Positions 34,928-43,657 are shown, numbered from the stretch's first letter. The stretch: 64,000 nt of DNA from DATAEY01 sp045805565 (GCA_045805565.1 JBJMKZ010000022.1:1-64000), one strand, 5' to 3'. Notes: generated by a model not told the origin, from the sequence alone. Made by a program: numbers and translations.

Positions 34928-35097
34928 TTGACCCTCCTCTCGAATCGAGTAGGAGCCTAACCCGCTCCGAGAGGAGGCCAGTTCGGCTAGCTAGGACGAC
35001 GGCGGGTTTGTCCTCGGCGCGCGGCTCAGACGTATTCCTCGGGCATCGGGATGCATGTCGGCCTCGCCCGCTCAAACGCGCCGGTTAGGCTGCTCGC

Positions 35098-35520
35098 ATG
35101 GCGAATCCACATCTGACCGGCGGCTGCGGCTGCGGTGCGGTCAAGTTCGAGATCGACGAACCGCTCGTTGGGGCGGCCTATTGTCACTGCACGCGGTGTC
35201 AGCGTCGCACAGGTGGGGCGGCATCCGCGTCGGCCCTGATGAAGCCCGGCTCCCTGCGCATCGTTCAGGGGGAGGCCAAGATCAAGGCGTGGACGCCCGA
35301 GGACGGGTGGGCGAAGCACTTCTGCGGAGAGTGCGGGTCCGCGCTGTTCGGCGGGCGAACCGAGGACGAGCATAGGATCGTGCGCATGGGTGTGATCGAC
35401 GGCGACCCGGGCGTCCGGCCGATCGCCCGTCAGTTCGTCGCGAACGCCGCCCCCTGGGAGCCGGTCCCCGACGACGGTCTGCACCGTTTCGATGAGTCAA
35501 TGCCGGTCCCCGACAACTAG
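35098..35520 (+). CDS. GFA (glutathione-dependent formaldehyde-activating)/CENP-V family Zn protein
   Basis: A 140-residue GFA-fold protein. Zinc ligands are in GGCGCGAVKFE, YCHCTRCQRR and HFCGECGSALFG, the standard GFA cysteine spacing. Family members bind Zn in a Mss4-like fold and some activate formaldehyde with thiols, but many are uncharacterised. It is divergent from the ABM-like gene. No promoter of the leaderless type is evident. Confidence 0.8.
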   Translation: MANPHLTGGCGCGAVKFEIDEPLVGAAYCHCTRCQRRTGGAASASALMKPGSLRIVQGEAKIKAWTPEDGWAKHFCGECGSALFGGRTEDEHRIVRMGVIDGDPGVRPIARQFVANAAPWEPVPDDGLHRFDESMPVPDN

Positions 35521-35541
35521 CCGTTCGCGGGGCGACGATCG

Positions 35542-35829
35542 CTAAGCAGCGCTGCTGGAATCGACAATCCTTGCCAGCCCGCCCAGCAATCCCGGTAGCG
35601 GCGGCGCATCCAAGCGCCACTGACCACGCGAGCTGCGCCCACGGACCAGCAGGAATCCCCTCGGGTTGGTGGTCACTGTCCGGTACGTCCGAAACTGCCG
35701 AGCGCCGCGGGCGCGAAGCTGCACCCGCACCGGCACTCTTGCCCCATTCAGCGCCGCCCGCAGTTGCCCGAACACCGTGGACAGCAGCCAGCGCCGGGGG
35801 GCAACCTTGGGCAGCGCGAGTATCACCAC
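35542..35829 (-). CDS. possible gene remnant: beta-rich secreted-protein fragment
   Basis: A 95-codon open frame encoding VRVQLRARGARQFRTYRTVTTNPRGFLLVRG. This has the look of an Ig-like or bacterial surface repeat strand pattern found at the C-terminus of secreted actinobacterial proteins. There is no signal peptide, and the rest of such a protein is absent, so this may be a fragment left by decay rather than a working gene. The stretch 35521-35841 holds nothing else I can support. Confidence 0.3.
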   Translation of the reverse strand: MVILALPKVAPRRWLLSTVFGQLRAALNGARVPVRVQLRARGARQFRTYRTVTTNPRGFLLVRGRSSRGQWRLDAPPLPGLLGGLARIVDSSSAA

Positions 35830-35841
35830 CCCTTCCCAGAC

Positions 35842-36326
35842 TCAGGGCGAGCTGAGCACCACGCCATAGAGCAGGTGGTCGCCGGCCAGGGCCAGGCGGT
35901 CGACCGGCCGCAGACGCTTGGCCTGCATGAGGTTCAGGGCGGGCGCAATTCCCAGCTCAAACCCAGCCACACGACGAGCCCATAGGTGGGACCGGCCCAG
36001 AAGCGGCGTCGCACGGCAGGCGGGAGTGTCCCGAACATCGCACCGGCGCCCGCTCCAAAGCCCCAGTGGGAAGCCTCGATGAGTGCCGTACGCTGCCGGC
36101 GCGGCGCGCGCCGCACCAGTCCGCGCAGACCGCGGGCGCGTTGGCGAGCGATGGCCTGGGGCGGAGTCTGTTCCAGGAGACCGAGCTGCGTCGTGATCAC
36201 CCGCATTCCGGTCATGGCCATCGCGCCGACCGCTCCGCGCCCGGCCGAGCGGAGCATCTCGCGAGGACGTGAGCCCTCGCCCGCTCGTTGCGGGTCAGCG
36301 GCGTCCTGGCCGGCTTGCACCTCCAT
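35842..36326 (-). pseudogene. frameshifted DUF1440-like membrane protein
   Basis: The open frame from 36326 encodes a membrane-type protein (GAVGAMAMTGMRVITTQLGL, then HWGFGAGAGAMFG, then WAGPTYGLVVWLG). It stops at about 35934, just after LSWELRPP. A one-base shift near 35959-35964 restores a sensible continuation: FELGIAPALNLMQAKRLRP, then VDRLALAGDHLLYGVVL, ending at TGA 35842-35844. The C-terminal part matches the helical ending expected for this kind of protein. It is either a true pseudogene or a sequencing indel. The family assignment is tentative. Confidence 0.55.
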
Positions 36327-36366
36327 CGGATCAGGCTACCGTCCAGGGTGGGCTCGTATGCGTCGC

Positions 36367-36428
36367 GTTAGATCTGAGCGCAGGAGGGGTAAGCCGCGAC
36401 CAGGGGCGTAGACGTCTGCGCAGACGTC
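36367..36428 (+). promoter_or_regulatory. sigmaB/SigF-like promoter and 18-bp perfect palindrome
   Basis: GTTA (36367-36370), then 16 bases, then GGGTAA (36387-36392) resembles the GTTT-N14-16-GGGTA promoters of general-stress sigma factors. The perfect palindrome GACGTCTGCGCAGACGTC at 36411-36428 is a likely operator. Both lie in the gap before the membrane protein gene at 36520. Confidence 0.4.
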
Positions 36429-36519
36429 GGCGCTCTCGCAGGAGGGCGGAGGCCTTGGTAATCGCGCAGCCGGGGCCTTCCCTCCTCCCGCTAGGCGCGA
36501 ACTAATCGGAGGAGGGACG

Positions 36520-37344
36520 ATGCACCTCGCGATACCGCTGGCCAAGATCGAGATCGCAGCCAGCTTCCAGAAGGCGCTGGACGCGTTCCTGGGCTTCCTG
36601 CCCAACCTGCTGGGCTTCCTGGTGATTTTGATCGTGGGCTACGTCGTGGCCAGGCTGGTCAAGGCAGTTGTTTCGAAGCTGCTCGAGAAGGTCGGCCTCG
36701 ACCGGGCCCTGCACCGCAGCGAGGCCGGCCAGTACGTGGAGCGTGTCTCCCCCAACGCCAGCCCCTCGAGCTTCATCGGGACCGTGGTCTTCTGGCTGGT
36801 CTTTCTGTTCGTCCTGGTGGCGGCGATCGGGGCGCTGAAGATCCCCGCCGTAACTGCCTTCATGAACAAGGTCTTGACCTACCTGCCCAACGTGATCGCC
36901 GCGGTGGTGATCTTTGTCGTGGCCGCTGCGATCGCCGGAGCGATCGCCGGGCTGGTCCATCGCACGATGGGTGACACCGCCACCGGACGAGTGGTCCGCG
37001 CGGCGGTCCCCAGCCTCGTAATGGCCATCGCCGTGTTCATGATCCTCAACCAGCTGCACATCGCCCCGGAGATCGTGACCATCACCTACGCCGCGCTGAT
37101 CGGCGCGGTGGCGCTGGGATCGGCGCTGGCCTTCGGGTTGGGCGGGCGCGGCGTGGCCCAGCGGATGCTCGAGGACGCCTATCAGCGCGGCCAAGACGAG
37201 CAGGACCGAGTGAAGCGCGATCTGGATACCGGAAAGCAGCGCGCCGAGCGCGTCGACGAGGCCCAAACTCAGGTTCAGGGTGCGGGGGCACCGTCAGGTG
37301 CCGGCCCGCAGGTCTCCGGTGAGGGCTCCTACCGCAGCCGGTGA
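36520..37344 (+). CDS. membrane protein with conserved TM-helix repeats (small mechanosensitive channel-like)
   Basis: A 274-residue protein with a GGAGGAGGG ribosome binding site. Membrane helices are at about 25-45, 88-106, 121-147 and 165-220. The segments FLPNLLGFLVILIVGYVVARLVKAVV and YLPNVIAAVVIFVVAAAIAGAIAGLV are the paired helix motif of the conserved TM-helix family (PF05552-like), related to mechanosensitive channels. After GLGGRGVAQRMLEDAY comes a charged tail of about 65 residues. A role in osmotic or envelope stress is inferred. The PRC-barrel gene follows after 13 bases. Confidence 0.7.
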   Translation: MHLAIPLAKIEIAASFQKALDAFLGFLPNLLGFLVILIVGYVVARLVKAVVSKLLEKVGLDRALHRSEAGQYVERVSPNASPSSFIGTVVFWLVFLFVLVAAIGALKIPAVTAFMNKVLTYLPNVIAAVVIFVVAAAIAGAIAGLVHRTMGDTATGRVVRAAVPSLVMAIAVFMILNQLHIAPEIVTITYAALIGAVALGSALAFGLGGRGVAQRMLEDAYQRGQDEQDRVKRDLDTGKQRAERVDEAQTQVQGAGAPSGAGPQVSGEGSYRSR

Positions 37345-37357
37345 GGAGGAAGCGACC

Positions 37358-38278
37358 ATGAACGAGCGAGTCGAAGAGCTCATCGGGCGCACCGTCCATG
37401 GACCGGACGGGAAGGTGGGCAAGGTCGACCACGTGTTCCGCGACAAGCAGACGCGCGAGCCGACGTGGGTGTCGGTGTCGACGGGCGGACTGCGCGGCCG
37501 TTCGCGACTCGTCCCGGCGTCCGCCCTGCGTTCGGACGGGGAGGATCTGCGTACGTCCCTGGCGACCAGCGCCATCCAGGACGCACCCGAGGTAGGCGAT
37601 CGCGAGCTATCCACCTCCGATGAGGACCAGCTTCGGCGTCACTACGGGTCGGCACGCGAAGGGGGTGGAGAGGACCGTCGTGAGCGGAGTGGCGTGAATG
37701 CGAGCCCGGCCCCTTCTCCGGCACCTGCCGCAGCCCCGCAAGATGACGACCGGCGCTCGGGTGCGCGCGAGGAGTTCGGCGGAATCAACTGGGGCGCGGC
37801 CTTCTTCGGCTGGCTGGTGGCGATCGGCGTAGGTGTGCTGCTCACGGCACTGTTCAGCGCCGCGGGCGCCGCAGTGGGAACCAGCGTCTCGGCCGGCCAG
37901 GCGACCAAGCAGGCAGGGACGATCGGGATCGTTGGCGCGGTCATCCTCCTGATCGTGTGGGCAATCGCCTACTACGCCGGTGGCTATGTCGCTGGGCGTA
38001 TGTCGCGCTTTGACGGCGGGCGCCAGGGCGTGTCGGTCTGGGTGATGGGGCTGATCATCGCGATCGTCGTCGCCATCGCCGGGGCGATGTTTGGCTCCCA
38101 GTTCAACCTGCTCGCCTCGCTGAAGCTGCCGAGCATTCCCGGCGGGAGTTCGTTGACCGGGGGAGCGCTGATCACCCTGGTGGTGATTCTCTTCGCCACG
38201 CTGCTGGCCGCATTCCTGGGCGGGAAGGGCGGCCAGCGCTACCACCGCAAGATCGATCGCCTTGCGTATGAGAGATAG
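37358..38278 (+). CDS. PRC-barrel domain protein with C-terminal membrane region
   Basis: A 306-residue protein. Residues ~1-85 are a PRC-barrel (ELIGRTVHGPDGKVGKVDHVFRDKQTREPTWVSV). A Pro/Ala linker of about 50 residues follows. Four hydrophobic helices then run from about residue 145 to 292 (WGAAFFGWLVAIGVGVLLTAL and onward), ending in a basic tail. The ATG has GAGGAGG 9 bases upstream and begins 13 bases after the channel-like gene. PRC-barrels often act as adaptors; here one is tethered to the membrane, with an unknown partner. Confidence 0.7.
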   Translation: MNERVEELIGRTVHGPDGKVGKVDHVFRDKQTREPTWVSVSTGGLRGRSRLVPASALRSDGEDLRTSLATSAIQDAPEVGDRELSTSDEDQLRRHYGSAREGGGEDRRERSGVNASPAPSPAPAAAPQDDDRRSGAREEFGGINWGAAFFGWLVAIGVGVLLTALFSAAGAAVGTSVSAGQATKQAGTIGIVGAVILLIVWAIAYYAGGYVAGRMSRFDGGRQGVSVWVMGLIIAIVVAIAGAMFGSQFNLLASLKLPSIPGGSSLTGGALITLVVILFATLLAAFLGGKGGQRYHRKIDRLAYER

Positions 38279-38417
38279 CCAGCTGTCGAGGAGACCGATC
38301 ACGGACTCCCACCGATTGGCTGCAGGTCTCGCCGTCGTGCTGACCTTGCCAGCTCAGGGTTCCGGGGCGGCAAGAACAACCCTTGCCAAAACACCAGCCC
38401 CTAATTAGGAGGACGCG

Positions 38418-38615
38418 ATGGAGATTCCCAAGGACAAAATCCTCGAACTCATACGTCAGCGAGGAGACGAAGGCCAAGCCGCCCAGGCTGACCAGGAGCT
38501 GCCCGACCAAGTCGACCCCGAGCAGCACAGCGGCCTGCTCGAGAAATTCGGCATCAATCCTCAGGAGCTCCTGAGCGGTGGGCTCGGTGGGCTCGGCGAC
38601 AAGATCGGCCTCTAG
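38418..38615 (+). CDS. small 65-residue protein with Gly/Leu-rich C-terminus
   Basis: An ATG with AGGAGG 6 bases upstream starts a 65-residue acidic protein: EIPKDKILELIRQRGDEGQAA, then a Q/D/E-rich hinge and the tail LLSGGLGGLGDKIGL. I do not recognise a named family. It is the third gene of a cluster with the channel-like and PRC-barrel proteins, separated by 139 bases that contain a hairpin-prone CTTGCC/GGCAAG pair at 38344-38372. It is likely a real stress-type small protein. Confidence 0.55.
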   Translation: MEIPKDKILELIRQRGDEGQAAQADQELPDQVDPEQHSGLLEKFGINPQELLSGGLGGLGDKIGL

Positions 38616-38707
38616 CCCTTTAGCGATCAGGCCGGTTGGTGTTGGCTTGGCGGGAACAGCACCTTGCCACGACGACCCAACGGCTCCAGGGGAACCTCGG
38701 CCCAGGG

Positions 38708-38931
38708 CTCTAGGCTGCCAAGCGGTATCCGTGCACGATACGTGCGTCGCTTCTAGGGACGAGTCGGGCCCTGCTCCGCCCTGCGACCGGCCACCGTGGT
38801 ACCGCTTTGGTACCGACTGCTACGTCCAGATGGTCCAGATCGACCACGAATGGGGACGGCGGGGACAGCGGGGACGGCTAATCGACGCATACGACAGCCC
38901 AGGGCCCGGTTCGAATCCGGGTCTCGCCATC
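38708..38931 (+). repeat. island-end repeat, copy A, ending in a tRNA-Phe 3' fragment
   Basis: This 224-base segment is homologous along its length to copy C (47588-47793), and its last ~140 bases to copy B (42567-42704). It holds two direct TGGTACCG motifs at 38797-38804 and 38808-38815, a GGGGAC-rich block, and an exact 27-bp tRNA-Phe 3' end (38905-38931). No gene is supported in 38616-39016 other than this repeat. It is interpreted as the right end (attR) of an integrative element. Confidence 0.7.
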
Positions 38932-39016
38932 CGCGAGAGCCTTGTCGCGATCGGCTTCGAGTTCGCGACCATCGTGGTACATCCGGGCCGCGGTCCACGA
39001 TGCCGCGGGCGCCGGG

Positions 39017-40561
39017 TCAGCGCAGCGCCGGCGGCCGGAGCCGGCCCACGCAGAGGGTGTCCGGGGCGGTCGGGCTGGAGAGGAAGGAGGCGAACACCCG
39101 CTGCGCGCAGGGCGACGCGGAGACCACGACGTGACCGGCCCCGGGGAAGCTGGCCAACGTCGAGCTTGGCAGCGTCTGGACGGTGATCTGTGCCCACCGC
39201 AGGGAGGTGATGGCGTCGAAGGTGCCGTGGATGATAAGCGTGGGGATCGTGCTGGTGGTGACCTGGCGTTGCGCTGGAGGCGCCTTGGGGACACCCCACA
39301 CCCGGCAGTCGTCGGGCAAGGAGTTGAACCCCCCCGCGGGGTGGGCGACCACCGAGGCCGGGTAGGTCGGGAAGGCACGGCGCCCGACGGCCAGCACCTC
39401 GCCCGGCGCCTCGTACGGGACCCACTCGCTGCAGGCGACTCCGTACTGCAGGCCGTATCCGAGTTCTCCCGGCGGTGGTGCGAAGATCTCGCGCCGGAGG
39501 GCCAAGACCCTGCCGGGGCGCCCGGCGGCAAGCGCCTGGATCAAGGCCGGCACCTCCGGCCAGAAGGGCGTCGCGCTCATGACGACCATCCATTGCGCAA
39601 GCGCGCCCCCGTCGAGCGCCACCGTGACCGCCGGCTTACCCTTGCCCGGACTCACCTTTGCCGCCAGGGGGTGGGCTTCGAGCCGGCGCACCAGCCGCGT
39701 GATCGTGGCCTGCAGGCCGGGGTGGCGAACGCGGCAGGGCAACTGGGCGGCGCAGGCGCGGAAGAGGTTGGCGAATGCGTCGCGGACGTTGGGCCATATC
39801 CCCGACAGGCTCACCACGCTGGGCGGCACCACCGAGTCGAGCGTCACCGTGCGGATGCCCTTCGGGTGCTCGCGCATCAGCGTGAGGGCCAGGTCGGTGC
39901 CGTACGAGGCCCCGTAGACGTTCCACTGCGCGATCCCCAACGCCTTGCGCAGGTCGGCGAAATCGGCGGCGTTCTCGGCGGTGTTGTAGGCCCCCAGGTC
40001 GATGCCCTGCGCGGCCAGCCGGCGATAGCAGGCCGCCACCGCGGCGACGCGCAGGCGCCGCGTCACCGGCGAATCCAGCCGCACTCCGACGCTACGCGAG
40101 CTGAACCGGTCGATCTCCGGGCAGGTGAGCGCGGGCTGCGAGTACCCCGTCCCGCGCTGATCCATGAGAATCAGCTCGCGGTCGCGGTTGAAGCCAGCGG
40201 TGACCAGCTGTTGGGCGCCCGAGATGGTCGGGCTGCCGGGCCCGCCGGTCAGATCGACTACGGGGTCGGGGGCGGGCGTGGACGACCCGGCTGGGACGAT
40301 CGCCACGGCCAGGCGAATCGTGCGGCCGTTGTCCACGCTGCGGTTCTCGGGGACGACGAGAAAGCCGCACCGGGCCCCCTTGAGCGCGGCGGCAATCGGC
40401 ACGGGCGTCGTCGGGCACGGCGAAGGCTGGAACGACCCACGCGTGGCCCCGCGCGCCTCGGTCCGCGCGTGATCGGCTAACACTGGCGCGGGACCCCCAG
40501 CGGCGAGCAGGCCGGCGGCCACGAATCCAATCCGCGTCGCTAGCCGAAACCTCCAGCCCAT
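39017..40561 (-). CDS. secreted alpha/beta hydrolase, TAP/proline iminopeptidase-like (island copy)
   Basis: A 514-residue exported hydrolase with signal helix RIGFVAAGLLAAGGPAPVLA. Fold landmarks are DLTGGPGSPTIS (oxyanion), LMDQRGTGYSQPA, nucleophile elbow GASYGTDLALTL, and GTFDAITSLRWAQ with catalytic His in PGAGHVVVS. The C-terminus carries a TAP-like Cys pair (CAQRV, TLCVG). It shares architecture with the core hydrolase at 13506-15464. The ATG at 40561 is chosen over upstream codons for its signal peptide. The serine hydrolase gene ends 2 bases upstream. Confidence 0.82.
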   Translation of the reverse strand: MGWRFRLATRIGFVAAGLLAAGGPAPVLADHARTEARGATRGSFQPSPCPTTPVPIAAALKGARCGFLVVPENRSVDNGRTIRLAVAIVPAGSSTPAPDPVVDLTGGPGSPTISGAQQLVTAGFNRDRELILMDQRGTGYSQPALTCPEIDRFSSRSVGVRLDSPVTRRLRVAAVAACYRRLAAQGIDLGAYNTAENAADFADLRKALGIAQWNVYGASYGTDLALTLMREHPKGIRTVTLDSVVPPSVVSLSGIWPNVRDAFANLFRACAAQLPCRVRHPGLQATITRLVRRLEAHPLAAKVSPGKGKPAVTVALDGGALAQWMVVMSATPFWPEVPALIQALAAGRPGRVLALRREIFAPPPGELGYGLQYGVACSEWVPYEAPGEVLAVGRRAFPTYPASVVAHPAGGFNSLPDDCRVWGVPKAPPAQRQVTTSTIPTLIIHGTFDAITSLRWAQITVQTLPSSTLASFPGAGHVVVSASPCAQRVFASFLSSPTAPDTLCVGRLRPPALR

Positions 40562-40563
40562 GG

Positions 40564-42417
40564 CTAACGCGCGGTTCTGCGGTAGGTCACGCCCAGCAGC
40601 GTCAGCGTGTTGCCAGCCGGGATGACCGCCTCGCCCGCCCCCCTCTGCACTTCGCCTGGGAAAAATCCGAACGTGAAGGCCCGCCTCGGGCCGGCTGGCG
40701 CCAGCACGCTGGGGGTTGACCCCTCGGTCGTCCAAAGGAGGAGCCCGGCGCGGATCGTGAGCCTTGCCGTGCGCGCAACGAGCCCCGGGTAGGTGCCGGG
40801 GAGCACGTTGATCGCGCGGTAGGCGCCGGTGCGGGCCCTCCAGGCCGGCGGTATGCGGTAGCCGGCGGGGATCTTCTCGGCGATCGCGTAGACGGCACCG
40901 CTAAGACGGGCCAGCAGCAGACGACGACCCGCCACGGTGGCCGGCTTGATGGACACGGCGCCGCGCGGACGCAGTGGCGTGTACCAGCCGTCGGCGCGCG
41001 GACGCATGCTGACAGTGGCGGCGCCGGGTGGGCGAAACTGGGCCAATGACGGGGTCCACCGCAGCGCCCCGCCGGACGCTTGGATGCGGTCGACGCCAAA
41101 GGTGCTCGCGTAGCGCCCGGCCGCCCGGCGCAGCGTGACCGCCGAGACCCTCACCACTCGCGAGGGCGACGCTGGGGGCGGCGCACGGCGTCCGGTCTTG
41201 GCCGTCACCATCAGCCCCAGCGCGCGCTGGCCGACCGCCTTTTGCGGGGGCATAGCCGAGCTGGTGTTGACGCTGACGAACACGCCGAGGTCCAGCTCGG
41301 GCAGCCAGCGCAGATAGGTCTGATAGTTGACGGTAGCGCCGTTCCACCACATGGCTGGTCCCATCCAGGCCGCGGTTGCGTCACCGACTTCCCAGCCCAA
41401 CCCCTGCCTGAAGACGGTGATATCCAGCGGCAGGTCGGTCTGGGGGGTGATCATGGCCTGCACGGTGGAGTCGGCCAGGATGCGCCCATTCGGCCCCGCC
41501 CCGCCCGCGATCATCGTCTTGAGGTAGTTGGCCATGTCGTTGGCCGACGACATCACCGATCCGGCCGCCCAGCCATTGAGGAACTCCCGGGGCTGGAGAC
41601 GCGCCAGCGTGCCGGCTTTGGTCGCGACCGCCTGATAGGGGCGCGCCAGGCGCGCATCGGGGACCGAGGCGTCGTTGAAGGTGGTGCTGGCCATCGCCAT
41701 GGGGCCGAACAGGTGCTCGCGGGTGTAGGTGTCGAAGTCCTGGCCGGTGACGTTCTCCACCAGGTTCTGCAGCAGGATGTAGCCGCTGTTGCTGTAGGCC
41801 CAGGCGGTGTTGGCCGGCCGCTCGGGATAGGTTCGCCGCAGCGCCCCCAGCAGCCACTCGCGAGCGCCCGGGATCGGTCTCCCCGCGCTGATCAAGCCGT
41901 TGTCGACCTCGCCGGGGATCCCCGAGTGCATGTCCAGCACGCTGCGCACCGTGATCACCGAGCCGGGAAAGCGAGGCAAAAGCGAGAACTGGGGCACGTA
42001 GCGCGACAGCGGCGCATCCAGGTCGACTCGCCCCTGCTCGACCAGCTGCATCACCGCCGCCGCCGTCATGGTCTTCGACACAGAGCCGATGTGAAACAGC
42101 GTGTCCGCGCCGACCGGGACCCGGCGGGCGCGATCGGCCCACCCGAATCCCCGCGCCCAGACCGTGCGATCACCATCGACCAACGCGATCGACAACCCGA
42201 CCGTGTGCGATGCCTTCATCGCGCTGGGGATCTCACGGCTCAAGGCCGCCACCACCCCGCCGTAATCGGTCGGTTGATCCGCCGCCGCCAGCGCCGGCAT
42301 CGCCAACCCCATCCCCAACCCGACAAGCCCGCCGACCAGACCAGCACGCACGCCGCCGCCGCGGCGGCCCCGCCGTCCTGGGCGCAGCGCGCGCAGCACC
42401 AACATCCACTCCCCCAC
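40564..42417 (-). CDS. secreted serine hydrolase, class C beta-lactamase family
   Basis: A 617-residue protein with an Arg-rich N-terminus and signal helix (GLVGLGMGLAMPALA). The beta-lactamase/transpeptidase-like domain has the S-x-x-K motif in HIGSVSKTMTAAAV and Y-x-N in WAYSNSGYIL. About 250 C-terminal residues form a beta-rich extension. Family members are esterases, D-aminopeptidases or penicillin-binding hydrolases. It is likely co-transcribed with the TAP hydrolase 2 bases downstream. A start at 42405 is equally possible. Confidence 0.82.
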   Translation of the reverse strand: MGEWMLVLRALRPGRRGRRGGGVRAGLVGGLVGLGMGLAMPALAAADQPTDYGGVVAALSREIPSAMKASHTVGLSIALVDGDRTVWARGFGWADRARRVPVGADTLFHIGSVSKTMTAAAVMQLVEQGRVDLDAPLSRYVPQFSLLPRFPGSVITVRSVLDMHSGIPGEVDNGLISAGRPIPGAREWLLGALRRTYPERPANTAWAYSNSGYILLQNLVENVTGQDFDTYTREHLFGPMAMASTTFNDASVPDARLARPYQAVATKAGTLARLQPREFLNGWAAGSVMSSANDMANYLKTMIAGGAGPNGRILADSTVQAMITPQTDLPLDITVFRQGLGWEVGDATAAWMGPAMWWNGATVNYQTYLRWLPELDLGVFVSVNTSSAMPPQKAVGQRALGLMVTAKTGRRAPPPASPSRVVRVSAVTLRRAAGRYASTFGVDRIQASGGALRWTPSLAQFRPPGAATVSMRPRADGWYTPLRPRGAVSIKPATVAGRRLLLARLSGAVYAIAEKIPAGYRIPPAWRARTGAYRAINVLPGTYPGLVARTARLTIRAGLLLWTTEGSTPSVLAPAGPRRAFTFGFFPGEVQRGAGEAVIPAGNTLTLLGVTYRRTAR

Positions 42418-42566
42418 TCGTGTCTAGAGCCCCGCGAGCGCAGCAGCCCTGTGGCACCTACGCTACACGCCCGCCCTAGCTCGCCACAACCCCACCAAGC
42501 CGAGCAGCGGTGACGGGGGCGAGGGCATCGAGGGCATTGGCCTGCCGGCCCCTTTCAGGGTCACTG

Positions 42567-42704
42567 CGGTGGTACCGCGCTGGTACCGATTACTACGTCC
42601 ATCTAGTCCAGCTTGACCGCTAGCGCGTACGACTGGGACAGCGGGGACGGTCGCCAGACGCATAAGACAGTCCGCGGCCCGGTTCGAATCCGGGTCTCGC
42701 CATC
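42567..42704 (+). repeat. island-end repeat, copy B, ending in a tRNA-Phe 3' fragment
   Basis: Homologous to the last ~140 bases of copy A. Direct TGGTACCG motifs are at 42570-42577 and 42581-42588, a GACAGCGGGGACGG block follows, and the exact 27-bp tRNA-Phe end is at 42678-42704. A second T-arm-like piece, CGGGTTCGAATCCGGGTCCC, follows at 42716-42735. The gap 42418-42823 holds no supportable gene. Confidence 0.7.
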
Positions 42705-42823
42705 CAGGCTTGCCTCGGGTTCGAATCCGGGTCCCTTGCTCGCCGCCTCACGGCCTAAGGCCGCTTCCGCCCTCCGAGCGGCGCTGGCCGGTGATCCGAT
42801 AGGCACTACCCGGCTGCCTTCGA

Positions 42824-43279
42824 TCAGGCCCGGGGTTCAAGCACGACGACTGGGATCTGCCGCGGCGTGCGCTTTTGGTAGTCCTCGTAGGAAGGCCAGA
42901 TCTCGACTGCGCGGTGCCACAGGCGCTCGCGCTCTGAGCCTTCCGCCACCCGGGCATGGACGGGAAGGCGCCGGGAGCCGATCTGGATCGTCGTGTCGGG
43001 ATGGGCCCGGAGGTTGTGGAACCACGCGGGATGACGCGGGTTGCCGCCCTTGGAGGCGATGATCGCGACCTTGTCGCTGTCGCGCACGTACACCAGCGGC
43101 GTCGTGCGCTGCTTGGCGCTCTTGGCCCCGACGTGGTCGAGCAGCAGCATCGGCGGCGCGCCGGGAAGACGGTGACCGACCAGGCCACGCGTCGTCCGAT
43201 AGACCAGCGTGTGCCCTGCCATCAGCCGGTTGAGCAGCGGCCACATCCGGTCAGCAATGTCGAGGTAGTTCATGGACAT
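42824..43279 (-). CDS. F420-dependent nitroreductase (DDN) family protein
   Basis: A 151-residue split-barrel protein of the deazaflavin-dependent nitroreductase family. Hallmarks are GHRLPGAPPMLLLDHVGAKS, RTTPLVYVRDSDKVAIIASK and HPAWFHNLRAHPDTTIQIGS, which form the F420 site. It probably uses reduced F420 to reduce a quinone or nitro compound. A paralogue with the same motifs lies at 57383-57808. The start may be 43279 or the ATG two codons in. Confidence 0.88.
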   Translation of the reverse strand: MSMNYLDIADRMWPLLNRLMAGHTLVYRTTRGLVGHRLPGAPPMLLLDHVGAKSAKQRTTPLVYVRDSDKVAIIASKGGNPRHPAWFHNLRAHPDTTIQIGSRRLPVHARVAEGSERERLWHRAVEIWPSYEDYQKRTPRQIPVVVLEPRA

Positions 43280-43348
43280 CCGCGGTGGGTTCGGTCAGCC
43301 GCCGACTCTAGTCAGGATTGCGCGAAGGAGTCTCGACGTACGCCCGCG

Positions 43349-43648
43349 CTAGGAAGCTTCCGCCGGCCGGTCAGGAATCAGCCGCAGGCCGTCGGGGTCG
43401 ACCCGGTGCGGGGTTCGAAGCTCGGCCTCCTCGGGAGTTACCGCAAGGGTCCGCAGATCGTCGTGGCGGTGGCCGAAACGGCGCGCCAGCTCAATCGCCT
43501 GCTCGGCGTCCTGCGGCTCCGATTGTCCCTCGCCACCGGCCAAGGTCATCGTCCGGTGCACGTGGACGATCACGCCCGTCTGGCCGTCGTAGACCACGTA
43601 CGCACGCTCGGACTCAAGCCCAGGCGGATCGCCTATCTGGTCGGCCAT
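43349..43648 (-). CDS. hypothetical protein, 99 residues
   Basis: A soluble 99-residue protein with strong AGGAGGAGG before its ATG. A strand-rich start (RAYVVYDGQTGVIVHVHRTMTLAG) is followed by a helix (DAEQAIELARRFG) and a polar tail. I recognise no family. It begins 9 bases after the stop of the gene at 43658-43972, so the two form a small operon. Confidence 0.5.
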   Translation of the reverse strand: MADQIGDPPGLESERAYVVYDGQTGVIVHVHRTMTLAGGEGQSEPQDAEQAIELARRFGHRHDDLRTLAVTPEEAELRTPHRVDPDGLRLIPDRPAEAS

Positions 43649-43657
43649 GTCCTCCTC

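Noticed and set aside
38820..38998. Proteins containing MARPGFEPG or DGETRIRTG near 34.4, 38.9, 42.7 and 51.9 kb
   Set aside because: They are translations of the reverse strand of tRNA-Phe or its 3' fragments, a known false-gene pattern. They were used instead as pointers to the repeats.
42716..42735. Possible second tRNA at 42.7 kb
   Set aside because: Only a T-arm-like piece exists, with no anticodon arm or acceptor stem, so it is a fragment.
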